Shown one piece after another: positions 1-8,645 of a stretch of 64,000 nt of DNA. A program made the translations under genes and the position numbers. Location of the stretch: contig NZ_AP024327.1 of assembly GCF_018408855.1 (NCBI RefSeq), positions 186,001-250,000 on the forward strand, written 5' to 3'. The notes beneath the pieces were generated by a model. It was not told the DNA's origin. It did no database searches and was given only the letters and a program-made list of their open reading frames with translations. The DNA comes from Caballeronia sp. NK8. Lineage in GTDB: Bacteria; Pseudomonadota; Gammaproteobacteria; Burkholderiales; Burkholderiaceae. Numbering within the stretch: position 1 is the first letter of the stretch; each line of letters opens with the position of its first letter.

Positions 1-85
1 TCACGCACAGGTTTCGTCTGTCGAAACAATCAAGCGGAATCGATTGGCATTTTTGTAGATATGCTCTCGGCGCTTGAATATTCCG

Positions 86-111
86 GTACTGACGTTATGA
101 TGTACTGACGT
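86..111. repeat. 10-bp direct repeat, possible regulator site
   Basis: GTACTGACGT occurs at 86-95 and again at 102-111, a 16-bp period, in the 314-bp stretch before the first gene. Spaced direct repeats like this can be activator sites, but no partner is identified. I see no convincing gene elsewhere in 1-314; open frames there on the minus strand are antisense shadows of the lipoprotein gene. Confidence 0.3.
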
Positions 112-314
112 ATTTACGACAGGTATGCCGATTGCGTATTCACGCCGGCTACGAAATTCCGATCTTCATCAATTGCATCGAAGCGGGCAGCGTCCGCGTG
201 TAATCGGCCGCGGTGTCCGCATGCTTCCTGACGGCGCGTCGTTGCTCAAGCCGGCGTTTCTCTTTCAGCAATGAATCGCATGCCTGATGGCGAATTGAGT
301 ATTCCGATAGCGCC

Positions 315-1541
315 ATGGTTGAATTCATTTCAACTCTTTCCTCCGAGGCTCGCCGTTTCCTTTCTTCACGATGGCCCCCGATATTGCCTGCGCTCGCGGT
401 CGCCTTCGTACTAACGGCATGCGGCGGCGGTGGTGGCAGCGATGGTGGCACGGTAGCTTCCGGCGGGTCGCAGTCGAGTTCTTCGACGACACCTGCCACG
501 GGCACGTCGCCTGCGGCGACGCCGCCGGACGGCGGCGCGTCGGCGCCTGCCGCCGCATCGAGCCCGACCACGGCGAGTGGAACGGCCGCAGCCGACACCC
601 CAATTCCCGTGATCGCTCCTTCTGGCAGCATCTTCTACGGCATGAACGGCCATATCAACATAGCGGGCCCTTATGTAACCTCCACGCCCGAACAGCAGCT
701 TGCGCAACTGAAGGACCTCAACGTCACGCTGTATCGCAATGACGTGAACAGTGTGGCCGGCGCGCAAAAGCTCGCGAGCGTGGCGCAGATGATGGCGACG
801 TCAGGTGTGACGGTGTATCCCGTGATTCTGCAATCGCTCGTCTTTCCCGACGAGGACTCGGCCTATCAGGCCAGCTACACGCTCGCTCAGCAGATCGTCA
901 ACGTGCAGCATTACGCCTACTACGAAGTCTCCAACGAACTCGCGCCGCAATGCCTGGTCGGCTGGGTCGACGGAGTGCGCAGAACCGACTACAAGAACGA
1001 TTGCTTTCAGCAGGCGCGCGGCATCATTCGAGGTCTGATTGCGGGCATCAAGTCGGTCGATCCCGCCGGCAAGATCATCATCGGCGGCAATACTTGGATG
1101 CATTACGGCTTCGACGTGATGCTCGCGAATGGCACGCAGCCGGACGGCACGAGCGGCCATCCGGTCGTCACCTGGGACATCACCGCGTGGCACTGGTATT
1201 CGGAGCAGGGCGACATCCGTAACGCATGCGGCGGGACGGGTTGCTATAACGTGATCGGCGTGCTTCAGTCGTTCGGCAAGCCGATCTGGATCAACGAAGT
1301 GGGCATGCGTCCAAACTTCCCCGGCACGCCGGACCAAGCGGCCACATTCATGGCGAACAACATGATGGGCGCGCTGCTTGCGATCGCGCCGCAATACAAC
1401 ATTCAGTCGCTTCAAGTCTATGAGCTGTACGACGATCCGCCGACCGGGCAAGGTCCATACGGCGTCATGCTGGATGACGGCGTGACGAAGAAGCTTACCT
1501 ATGCGGCTGTCAAGAACTTCATCGCGGCCAATCCGCGCTGA
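315..1541 (+). CDS. Lipoprotein with glycoside-hydrolase-like TIM-barrel domain
   Basis: The 408-residue protein starts with a lipoprotein signal: a hydrophobic stretch ending in the lipobox LTAC, with Cys36 as the lipidation site. A low-complexity Gly/Ser/Thr/Ala/Pro linker follows to about residue 100. The rest resembles clan-A type glycosidases: Glu208 in VSNELAP fits the acid/base position and Glu328 in WINEVGM fits the nucleophile. An envelope-anchored enzyme acting on a polysaccharide or glycoconjugate is inferred; the substrate and exact GH family are unknown. The ATG at 315 lacks a strong ribosome site, but the signal peptide needs a start near here. It stands alone, with no operon partner. 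Confidence 0.7.
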   Translation: MVEFISTLSSEARRFLSSRWPPILPALAVAFVLTACGGGGGSDGGTVASGGSQSSSSTTPATGTSPAATPPDGGASAPAAASSPTTASGTAAADTPIPVIAPSGSIFYGMNGHINIAGPYVTSTPEQQLAQLKDLNVTLYRNDVNSVAGAQKLASVAQMMATSGVTVYPVILQSLVFPDEDSAYQASYTLAQQIVNVQHYAYYEVSNELAPQCLVGWVDGVRRTDYKNDCFQQARGIIRGLIAGIKSVDPAGKIIIGGNTWMHYGFDVMLANGTQPDGTSGHPVVTWDITAWHWYSEQGDIRNACGGTGCYNVIGVLQSFGKPIWINEVGMRPNFPGTPDQAATFMANNMMGALLAIAPQYNIQSLQVYELYDDPPTGQGPYGVMLDDGVTKKLTYAAVKNFIAANPR

Positions 1542-1720
1542 CCGATGGGGCCGCGTCCAGGCTCGACGTTTGCTACGCGTGCTTCAAACGAGCGGCATCT
1601 GAATAGGATTTGACGATGCAGTTCGTTCGGCGCTCGTAAAAGCATGGCGTCAGAGGCTTGGCTGAACGCCCTTTTATGACATATAAATTAAGGATCGTTC
1701 TGGCGAATTCGGGAGTGCAA

Positions 1721-1924
1721 ATGCTCATACGGTGTGCGGCATGCAACAAGCTCATTTACTCCGACGATGCGCTCGAAGACAACACCTGTCCCGCCTGTGG
1801 CTCCAGGAACACCGAGAACATCGCAATGGGCTTCATCTTCGATCAGACAGTCGCCGCGCCGGATCGGCCGGGCAAGCCGTTGGAACGAACTGCTCCGCCC
1901 GACATGATCCGCAGAAAGGCGTGA
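1721..1924 (+). CDS. Small zinc-ribbon hypothetical protein
   Basis: A 67-residue protein with two CxxC knuckles (CAAC near residue 5 and CPAC near residue 24) that should bind one structural zinc. The C-terminal half is rich in Pro and charged residues and looks disordered. I chose the ATG at 1721 because GGGAG lies six bases upstream; an in-frame TTG at 1658 would add 21 residues but has no ribosome site. It is followed by a good terminator, so it is probably its own transcript. The function is unknown; zinc ribbons of this size often bind nucleic acid or protein. Confidence 0.6.
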   Translation: MLIRCAACNKLIYSDDALEDNTCPACGSRNTENIAMGFIFDQTVAAPDRPGKPLERTAPPDMIRRKA

Positions 1925-2013
1925 CTGCCTGAGCGTGTGGTTGAATTATCGACTTCAACCGAAGTGAATTGTGTTGGAAGTGCGCTTCGATCCCCTCTCG
2001 TTAAGCGCAATTT

Positions 2014-2046
2014 GCCCGCCACCGCAACCGGCGGGCTTTTCTTTTT
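2014..2046 (+). terminator. Rho-independent terminator
   Basis: GCCCGCC at 2014-2020 pairs with GGCGGGC at 2030-2036, with a 9-nt loop, followed by a T-rich tail (TTTTCTTTTT). It closes the zinc-ribbon gene and lies just past the 3' end of the convergent membrane protein gene. Confidence 0.85.
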
Positions 2047-2065
2047 CCGCTTCCTTATTAAAGAA

Positions 2066-3589
2066 CTATGGCGCGCGTGAAACGGTCGCGAGGGCGTGGC
2101 TGGGAAGATCGCATGCGTGACTGGTCGCGGTCGGCGGCGTCAGCGCATAGACCTCGTATCCGTTCGGTTCCAACGGTGCGCGCAGTTCACGCAAGGTCCA
2201 GCCGGTGGCGTCGAGATCGTGTTTCAGCGCGTACCAGTAGCCTTGTGCGTCGTGAAGCACGACTGCATATCGAACACCTGAAGTCGTTGCAATCGCCGAA
2301 ACGGCCGATTGCCGGTCGCGGCCATTCGTCGGCGCCGTGCGCGCGCGATGAAAGGCCATGCTTTGCGGCGTTTTCAGGCCGACGACATCGACGAGCTGAA
2401 AGGGCGTCGCGTAAGCGAGATATCCGGCGTCATGGACCAGGATTTTCGAACGGGCGGGCAGATTCGTATTCAGCCATTGCGCGAGCGATGTCAGCTCGCC
2501 ATCGGTGAAGTGGTCGCCGGATTGATAGGCGCGCCATGCGCCCGGCAAGCTGAGCGCGAGCCAGCCCGTCAAGACGATCAACCATGGCACGGCTAGCCGC
2601 GATGTCCTCAGGTAATCGAGCGTCACGCACAGCAAGGCGGGCAACAAGACGTACAGATAACGCGAGAAATTGTGCGTGACGCCGCTCGGAAAGAATGCGA
2701 ACCATGCGACGAGCAGCGCGAAAATATAGACGCAGACCGGCTTCCACAGTTTCGACCGATGCGCAAGGCACGCAATGCCCACGAGCGGCAGCAATCCGGC
2801 CTGCGCGAAGCCGCCGAGCATCACGGCCGATTTCGCCTTCCAAGGCGCGCCCTGTTCGGCGAAGAACCATTGCTTGGCCGATGCGGTCTGCGAGATCGGC
2901 GATCCGATGGACCACCACATCCAGATGAGAAAGGGCATCGCGACGCACAGCGCTATCGCGCCATCGCGCGCCGCGTGCGCGCGTTCGCCGAGTCGAATGC
3001 GCAGCCATGTCTGTCGCGCGAGGAGGACGCAGGACAACGCGCCCAGTTCGGGGCGCACGAATGGAAGCAGCCCGCAAAGAATCGGCAGGCCGACAGACAG
3101 CGATGGATTCAACGCGAAGGACAAGGCCCACGTGACCGCTGCCATCGCGAGCCCTGTTTCCAGCCCGTTGAGAAGCTGATACGGCGCGTAGCCGGTCAGC
3201 AGGCCGAGCGCGACAAAGAGCGCCGCGACGAAATACGACGCGCCCAACTGAAACGCGATGCGCGCGAGCCCGACTGCATAAAGAAGCGCGGCTGCGATAT
3301 CGACGAGAAAGCTCGCGGCGAGCGGCTGGATCAGCGACATCATCGCCGTCACGAGCAGCAGATGAATTTCGCTCGTCGCTCCGACCAGCGGCGACACGCC
3401 GTAGTTCCGGTCCGTGCCGGACAGCAGCGCCTGCGCGTTGTGAATCGTGATGTAGGCGTCGTCGAGCGGGAAGGCGAGAGGCGTCGGCCTCACCACGATG
3501 ACGATGGCCACCAGCAGGATCATCGACGCGAAATAGAAGCGGTATCGGCCGACATCGGTGCTTGCATTCCAAAGACGGACATCGGGCAT
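2066..3589 (-). CDS. Polytopic membrane protein, GT-C glycosyltransferase-like
   Basis: A 507-residue protein with many hydrophobic helices (roughly 10 to 12). The first is at about residues 20-35 and is followed by FPLDDAYITIH in what should be the first periplasmic loop. An acidic DD/DE motif in that position is typical of GT-C enzymes that use polyprenyl-phosphate sugars, such as arabinosyl- and mannosyltransferase relatives. A soluble C-terminal part of about 120 residues follows the last helices. I infer transfer of a sugar onto an envelope component; donor and acceptor are unknown. It is a single gene with no polysaccharide cluster beside it. Confidence 0.6.
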   Translation of the reverse strand: MPDVRLWNASTDVGRYRFYFASMILLVAIVIVVRPTPLAFPLDDAYITIHNAQALLSGTDRNYGVSPLVGATSEIHLLLVTAMMSLIQPLAASFLVDIAAALLYAVGLARIAFQLGASYFVAALFVALGLLTGYAPYQLLNGLETGLAMAAVTWALSFALNPSLSVGLPILCGLLPFVRPELGALSCVLLARQTWLRIRLGERAHAARDGAIALCVAMPFLIWMWWSIGSPISQTASAKQWFFAEQGAPWKAKSAVMLGGFAQAGLLPLVGIACLAHRSKLWKPVCVYIFALLVAWFAFFPSGVTHNFSRYLYVLLPALLCVTLDYLRTSRLAVPWLIVLTGWLALSLPGAWRAYQSGDHFTDGELTSLAQWLNTNLPARSKILVHDAGYLAYATPFQLVDVVGLKTPQSMAFHRARTAPTNGRDRQSAVSAIATTSGVRYAVVLHDAQGYWYALKHDLDATGWTLRELRAPLEPNGYEVYALTPPTATSHACDLPSHALATVSRAP

Positions 3590-3689
3590 GGCTCACTCTT
3601 ACGTTACGTTGAATCGCGGCCGGGCCACCTTCGGCCCATCGACCTGATTCGATATAACGGCGGGAGCAAGCCAGACTTTAATGCCTTCG

Positions 3690-4097
3690 CTATTGCGACA
3701 TCACGACTTGCGCGATGACGCCCGACGCCACCGCGACCAGCAGATAATCCGCGCCGACGCCAACCCACTGATAACCGCGCGGCGGCTGGCGCAGGCCGTG
3801 GCCGTGCCAGTCGTCGACGACGTATTGACGATTGCGGTAATCGGACGAGAGACGCTCGCCCTTGCGCCAGTCCGGATGGCGCGATTCATCGTTTGCATGC
3901 TCGGGCGGGCGCGGGCCGTTGTGATCGTTCATCGCGGGGCCGTGGCCGGGGGCACCGGGACCGCCAGGGCCGCCGGGTCCGCGATTCGTGTCGTGATACG
4001 CGTCCGGGCCGCCCGGCGCGGGCTGTGCGAAGGCCGCACCGGCCATCAGTCCGATACTCGCACAAACAAGCGCGGCGACGATTCGACTCTTCTTCAT
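3690..4097 (-). CDS. RcnB-like periplasmic protein
   Basis: A 135-residue protein with a cleavable signal peptide (KKSR, hydrophobic core, AFA-QP), a Gly/Pro/His-rich middle, and a C-terminal region (YVVDDWHGHGL through PPRGYQWVGVGADYLLV) that matches the RcnB family. In E. coli, RcnB is a periplasmic factor that tunes nickel and cobalt efflux by RcnA; no rcnA is seen here, so a metal role is only an inference. The ATG at 4097 follows GAGG at good spacing; a TTG four codons upstream overlaps that ribosome site and is rejected. A perfect palindrome about 45 bp upstream may be its operator. Confidence 0.7.
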   Translation of the reverse strand: MKKSRIVAALVCASIGLMAGAAFAQPAPGGPDAYHDTNRGPGGPGGPGAPGHGPAMNDHNGPRPPEHANDESRHPDWRKGERLSSDYRNRQYVVDDWHGHGLRQPPRGYQWVGVGADYLLVAVASGVIAQVVMSQ

Positions 4098-4140
4098 GGG
4101 TTTCCTCAAAGGGTTAATTTCGTTGCCGGACTTTACGCAA

Positions 4141-4161
4141 TCACGTTATTAAATAACGTGA
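4141..4161. promoter_or_regulatory. Perfect 21-bp palindrome upstream of the rcnB-like gene
   Basis: Arms TCACGTTATT (4141-4150) and AATAACGTGA (4152-4161) pair perfectly around one central A. It lies 44-64 bp upstream of the RcnB-like start codon, where a repressor site would overlap the promoter. There is no T-tract, so it does not look like a terminator. The regulator is not encoded next to it. Confidence 0.55.
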
Positions 4162-4297
4162 GCATGTGTAAGCAACGCTTACCTTCGATTACCGATGAAA
4201 TGCGAGTGACGTCGGCGAATGGGAATGCGGCGAGGGATTTGATAGGGATTCCGTATCAAACCACTCGCCGCGCGAGCCAAGGCGGAGATGATAGTTT

Positions 4298-4311
4298 CGA
4301 ACGATCGTTCG
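4298..4311. repeat. 14-bp perfect palindrome
   Basis: CGAACGATCGTTCG is a perfect palindrome 18 bp beyond the 3' end of the GST gene. It has no loop or T-tract, so it is a protein-site candidate or a chance GC-rich palindrome. Otherwise I see nothing in 4098-4328 beyond the 21-bp palindrome upstream of the rcnB-like gene. Confidence 0.25.
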
Positions 4312-4328
4312 CGCGCCGCGTCATCCGA

Positions 4329-4913
4329 TCATTCGAGTCCTTCGTGCTCGAACGCGAGCTTTACGGCGGGCCGCTCGCGCATGCGCGCGTAGAACGCCTG
4401 AAGCTCGGCGGGGGTATCGACGCCCATCTTCCGCGCCCATGTAAGCATCGTGAAAAGATAAGCATCCGCGACGCTCATTTTGTCGCCGAACAGATAATCG
4501 CCGCGCATCATCTTCGCGATGAGCGCGAAGCGCTGGCCGATCTTCTCGCGAGCCGCCGTGGCTTCCGCATCGGAAGACGGCCTGAACACGCGGCCAAACT
4601 GCTTGTGGATCTCGGTCGAAATGAACGCGAGCGTTTCGAGCAGGCGCAGGCTGCCGTCTTCGCCCGATGGCGCGAGCGAAGGCGCATTCTGCGCGACCCA
4701 CGAAAGAATCGCGATGTTCTCGGTGAGGCGCTTGCCGTCGTCAAACTCGAGCACAGGCACATAGCCCTTCGGATTGATGTCGTCGAATGGCTTTCCGTCT
4801 TCGGTGAGCCGGGTCTTGAAATCGACCTTCACGCGATCGAAATTCATGCCTGCTTCATGCATCGCGATGTGATCGGCGAGACTGCACGCGCCGGGCGAGT
4901 AATAGAGTTTCAT
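4329..4913 (-). CDS. Glutathione S-transferase family protein
   Basis: A 194-residue cytosolic protein with the N-terminal thioredoxin-like domain of GST (MKLYYSPGACSLADHIAMHE at the start; the SPGACS region resembles the bacterial beta-class active site) and an all-helical C-terminal domain from about residue 90. It should conjugate glutathione to electrophiles or act in detoxification; the substrate is unknown. The ATG at 4913 follows AGGAG with a 9-base spacer. The reading frame is open much further upstream, but that part does not look like a GST. Confidence 0.85.
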   Translation of the reverse strand: MKLYYSPGACSLADHIAMHEAGMNFDRVKVDFKTRLTEDGKPFDDINPKGYVPVLEFDDGKRLTENIAILSWVAQNAPSLAPSGEDGSLRLLETLAFISTEIHKQFGRVFRPSSDAEATAAREKIGQRFALIAKMMRGDYLFGDKMSVADAYLFTMLTWARKMGVDTPAELQAFYARMRERPAVKLAFEHEGLE

Positions 4914-5114
4914 GATGCGTGGCTCCTTTCCGTTATGGCTGTGCGAATACTCCAACCGGCGAGCAAGGCGTATGCCGCACGGCGCGAGCGGAACTAAAGT
5001 TTTGGCGCGCCCGTGCCGATGACACAAGCGTGCCGTTTTCGCAGCCTTCGAAAGCGAAAGGTATGATACGGCCGTTTGTCGCCGATGCGCCGTGCGCCGT
5101 CGCGTACGCTTTCC

Positions 5115-6233
5115 ATGTTCCACACACCTGACACAGAAACACTTCGCCTTTGCAGCGTGCTCGCGAGCACCGCGTTCGGTCTGGTCTTCGCGCTGGTGCG
5201 CTTCGGCCGCCGAATCGAGCCGCATTTCATGCACTGGTCGGCGAGCGCGTTCCTGTATGCGGCCGTGCTGATCGGCTTCGAACTCGCCCGCGGCAATCTC
5301 GTGCTCGTCGCGTCGTTGCTCGGTGCGCTCGCGGCCACCAATATGCTGATCATTTCGGGTCTGCGATCATTCGACGGCAAGCCGCCGTGGCGCAGATGGA
5401 TGCTTGCGCCTGTCGCCGGCGGTGCGGCGTTGCATATTTTGCCGACATGGATCGGCGGTCATGGTCCGATCGTTTCGGCATTGACGCACGCGGGCGACAC
5501 GATTGGCGTCGCGATCTCGGCCGCGATCACCGGCCTCACGCTGTGGTCGAGCGGCGGGCGCGAGAACAGTCGCGCGCGACGCATCGCGGGCCTGGCGATG
5601 CTGGGCTATCTGCCAGGTTATGCGGTAACGCTCGCGGCCTATGCGTGGGCCGGACCAGGCATCAATTACCTTGCGCTGATTCCGATGCTCTCGGATCAGT
5701 TGCTGCTGGGCGTGCTCAATCTCGGCCTGCTCGCGATTCCCGCCGAGCGCGCGCAACGACGTCTGCGCGATGCTGCGCGGCGCGACCCGCTGACGGGCGT
5801 GTGGAACCGCGCCGGATTCAATCGCCACGCGATGCGCCTCGCCGCGCCGGGCGCGACCGTGCTCGCGATCGACCTCGATCACTTCAAGGAAATCAACGAC
5901 CGCCACGGTCACCTCGCGGGGGACAACGTGCTGATCGAACTGGCGCGGCTCGCGGGCGCGGAAGTCGAATCGCTGGGCGGCGAGTTCGGCCGGCTCGGCG
6001 GCGACGAGTTCGTCGCCATTCTCCCGGCGGCGCGCGCAGCGGATGCGCAGGTCTGCGCGAACCAGATCCACGCCGCTTGCCGCACCTACACGCAAGGCAT
6101 GCCGGAATGGACGACGAGCATCGGTGTGTCGCAGATCGCGGCGAACGAGACAGGCTTCCACGATGCGCTGCAACGCGCGGACGTCGCGCTGTATCGTGCG
6201 AAGCTCGCAGGCCGCAATACGCTGACCGTCTGA
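5115..6233 (+). CDS. Membrane-bound diguanylate cyclase (GGDEF)
   Basis: A 372-residue protein with an N-terminal membrane region of about six helices (residues about 10-205) and a C-terminal GGDEF domain beginning at RDPLTGVWNRAGF. The catalytic motif is intact (GRLGGDEFVAIL), so it should make cyclic-di-GMP from two GTP at the inner membrane. The inhibitory I-site RxxD, expected a few residues before GGDEF, reads LGGE here, so product feedback inhibition at the I-site is probably lost. No known sensor domain is recognised in the membrane part. Its 3' end lies 7 bp from the 3' end of the convergent metE. Confidence 0.88.
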   Translation: MFHTPDTETLRLCSVLASTAFGLVFALVRFGRRIEPHFMHWSASAFLYAAVLIGFELARGNLVLVASLLGALAATNMLIISGLRSFDGKPPWRRWMLAPVAGGAALHILPTWIGGHGPIVSALTHAGDTIGVAISAAITGLTLWSSGGRENSRARRIAGLAMLGYLPGYAVTLAAYAWAGPGINYLALIPMLSDQLLLGVLNLGLLAIPAERAQRRLRDAARRDPLTGVWNRAGFNRHAMRLAAPGATVLAIDLDHFKEINDRHGHLAGDNVLIELARLAGAEVESLGGEFGRLGGDEFVAILPAARAADAQVCANQIHAACRTYTQGMPEWTTSIGVSQIAANETGFHDALQRADVALYRAKLAGRNTLTV

Positions 6234-6240
6234 AACACCA

Positions 6241-8532
6241 TCACGTCGATGCGCGCAACGCGTGCGCCGCCGCGACCATGTTTCGAAGCGCGGGAATTAC
6301 TTCGTCCCATTGACGCGTCTTGAGTCCGCAGTCCGGATTCACCCACAGGCGCTCGCCCGGAATGCGCTGCGCCGCCTTCTTCATCAGATCGACGATATGC
6401 GCTTCGCTCGGGATATTGGGCGAATGGATGTCGTACACGCCCGGCCCGATCTGATTCGGATAGTTGAAATCGTCGAAGGCATCGAGCAGTTCCATGTCTG
6501 AGCGCGAGGTTTCGATCGTGATGACGTCGGCGTCCATATCCGCGATCGACGCGATGATGTCGTTGAATTCCGAGTAGCACATGTGCGTATGAATCTGCGT
6601 TTCGTCCTGTACACCGTTAGCGGTGATGCGGAACGATTCCACCGCCCAGCGCAGATAGTCGTTCCATTGCGAGCGGCGCAGCGGCAGGCCTTCGCGTAGC
6701 GCGGCTTCGTCGATCTGGATCACGCGCACGCCGGCCTTTTCCAGATCGAGCACTTCCTCGCGAATCGCGAGCGCGAGTTGCTGGCACGACACCGAACGCG
6801 GTTGATCGTCGCGTACGAAGGACCAGTTGAGGATCGTGACCGGACCCGTCAGCATGCCTTTCATCGGCTTCTTCGTTTGCGCCTGCGCGTAGCGGGTCCA
6901 TTCGACCGTCATCGCCTTCGGGCGGCTGATGTCGCCGAAGAGAATCGGCGGCTTCACGCAGCGCGAGCCGTACGACTGCACCCAGCCGAACTGACTGAAC
7001 GCGTAACCATCGAGTTGCTCGCCGAAGTATTCGACCATGTCGTTGCGTTCGGCTTCGCCATGCACGAGCACATCGAGTCCGAGCGCTTCCTGTTCCTTCA
7101 CGGCGCGCGTGATCTCGCGTTCCATCGCGGCCTTGTAGGCGGCTGCATCGAGTTCGCCTTTCCTGAACTGGCTGCGCGCCTGACGGATTTCGTTGGTTTG
7201 CGGGAACGAGCCGATCGTCGTTGTCGGATAAGCCGGCAGATCGAGCATCGCGGCCTGCTTGACCGCGCGTACTTCATAGGCGTTCGCGCGCTGGCCGAGC
7301 GCCGCGTCGAGCTCCGCTATCGCCGCCTTTACCGCAGGGTTATGCACGCGCGCTGAAGTGCGGCGGCTTTCGATGGCCGCCGCGTTGAGCGCAAGCGCGT
7401 CGGCGACGGCGGCGCGGCCCTCGTTCAATGCGCGCGCGAGCACGCTCAGTTCGTCGAGCTTTTGCAGCGCGAAGGCGAGCCACGATTTGATCTCGGCGTC
7501 GAGCTTGTCTTCGCTCGCCAGATCGACGGGCGTATGCAGCAACGAGCACGATGGCGCGATCCAGAGCCGCTCGCCCAGCGACGCATGCAGCGGTTCGAGC
7601 CAGTCGAGCGCGGCGTTCAGATCGGTCTTCCAGATATTGCGCCCGTTGATCGGCCCGACCGACAGCACCGACGTATCCGGCAACAGCGACGCCGCGGTGA
7701 CTGCTTCATCGCGCGCGTTGATCGCATCGATATGCAAGCCGTCCACCGGCAGCTTGCACGCGAAATCAAGGTTCTCCTGCAACGGGCCGAAGTAAGTCGC
7801 GAGCAGCAGGCGCACGCGGCGCGCCGAGAGCGCAGCGTAAGCGGTGATGAAGGCATCGCGCCATGGCATATCGAGTTCGGTGACGAGCGCGGGTTCATCG
7901 ATCTGTACCCACTCGATGCCGAGCGCCGCGAAGTGATCGAGTAACGCCGCATAAACGGGCAGCAGGCGCGGCAACAGCGCGAGCTTGTCCGAGTCGTCCT
8001 TCGTCTTGCCGAGCCACAGATACGTCACCGGCCCGATGATGACCGGCTTCGCGTTCACGCCGAGCGCGCGCGCTTCGCCGAGCTGCTCGATGAGACGCGA
8101 CGTATCGAGCCTGAACTGCGTCGCCGCGTCGAACTCGGGGACGATGTAGTGATAGTTGGTGTCGAACCACTTCGTCATCTCGCCCGCGGCCACGCCGCCG
8201 CAGCACGCCGCATGTTCTTCGGCGCTTCCCGCCGAGCGTCCGCGCGCGACGCGGAAATAATTGTCGAGCGCGTCGCCGTGAAAACCGCGCACGCGCTCGG
8301 GCAAATTGCCGAGCGTGAAGCTCATGTCGAGCACCTGATCGTAGAAGGCGAAATCGCCCGCCGGCACGAGATCGAGATGCGCCTGATCCTTCCAGTGCCG
8401 TTCGCGCAAGCGCGCGCCGGCGGCCTCGAGTTCATCGCGCGATGACTGGCTCTTCCAGTAGTTTTCGAGGGCGAACTTCAGTTCGCGTTGCGCGCCGATG
8501 CGCGGGAAACCCAGGTTATGTGTCGTGACCAT
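6241..8532 (-). CDS. metE: Cobalamin-independent methionine synthase
   Basis: The 763-residue enzyme moves a methyl group from 5-methyltetrahydropteroyltriglutamate to homocysteine, the last step of methionine synthesis, in the cytosol. The N-terminal half starts with the conserved [11 protein letters not shown]. The C-terminal half carries the zinc ligands (THMCYSEF with the HxC pair and NPDCGLKTR with the last Cys). The length is normal for MetE and the protein looks intact. It is transcribed away from metR, whose product should activate it when homocysteine accumulates. An 11-bp inverted repeat in the shared promoter region is the likely operator. Confidence 0.97.
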   Translation of the reverse strand: MVTTHNLGFPRIGAQRELKFALENYWKSQSSRDELEAAGARLRERHWKDQAHLDLVPAGDFAFYDQVLDMSFTLGNLPERVRGFHGDALDNYFRVARGRSAGSAEEHAACCGGVAAGEMTKWFDTNYHYIVPEFDAATQFRLDTSRLIEQLGEARALGVNAKPVIIGPVTYLWLGKTKDDSDKLALLPRLLPVYAALLDHFAALGIEWVQIDEPALVTELDMPWRDAFITAYAALSARRVRLLLATYFGPLQENLDFACKLPVDGLHIDAINARDEAVTAASLLPDTSVLSVGPINGRNIWKTDLNAALDWLEPLHASLGERLWIAPSCSLLHTPVDLASEDKLDAEIKSWLAFALQKLDELSVLARALNEGRAAVADALALNAAAIESRRTSARVHNPAVKAAIAELDAALGQRANAYEVRAVKQAAMLDLPAYPTTTIGSFPQTNEIRQARSQFRKGELDAAAYKAAMEREITRAVKEQEALGLDVLVHGEAERNDMVEYFGEQLDGYAFSQFGWVQSYGSRCVKPPILFGDISRPKAMTVEWTRYAQAQTKKPMKGMLTGPVTILNWSFVRDDQPRSVSCQQLALAIREEVLDLEKAGVRVIQIDEAALREGLPLRRSQWNDYLRWAVESFRITANGVQDETQIHTHMCYSEFNDIIASIADMDADVITIETSRSDMELLDAFDDFNYPNQIGPGVYDIHSPNIPSEAHIVDLMKKAAQRIPGERLWVNPDCGLKTRQWDEVIPALRNMVAAAHALRAST

Positions 8533-8583
8533 CGTGCGAGTTCTTGTAGAAATGAGAGTGAGTGACAGTGATGATAGAATTTT

Positions 8584-8620
8584 CGATGCATGAATAAAAA
8601 TGGTTTAATTTCATGCATCG
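8584..8620. promoter_or_regulatory. 11-bp inverted repeat between metE and metR (putative MetR site)
   Basis: CGATGCATGAA (8584-8594) and TTCATGCATCG (8610-8620) are perfect inverted repeats with a 15-bp AT-rich spacer, in the 113 bp between divergent metE and metR. The inner TGAA and TTCA match the half-sites of the enterobacterial MetR box, which has a 5-bp spacer; here they are 15 bp apart, so the arrangement differs from E. coli. Confidence 0.6.
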
Positions 8621-8645
8621 ATTAACTTTCTTCATGGAGAAGCCG

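Noticed and set aside
8533..8645. Cobalamin riboswitch upstream of metE
   Set aside because: The gap is only 113 bp, shared with metR, and shows no B12-box-like sequence; a MetR-type inverted repeat explains it.
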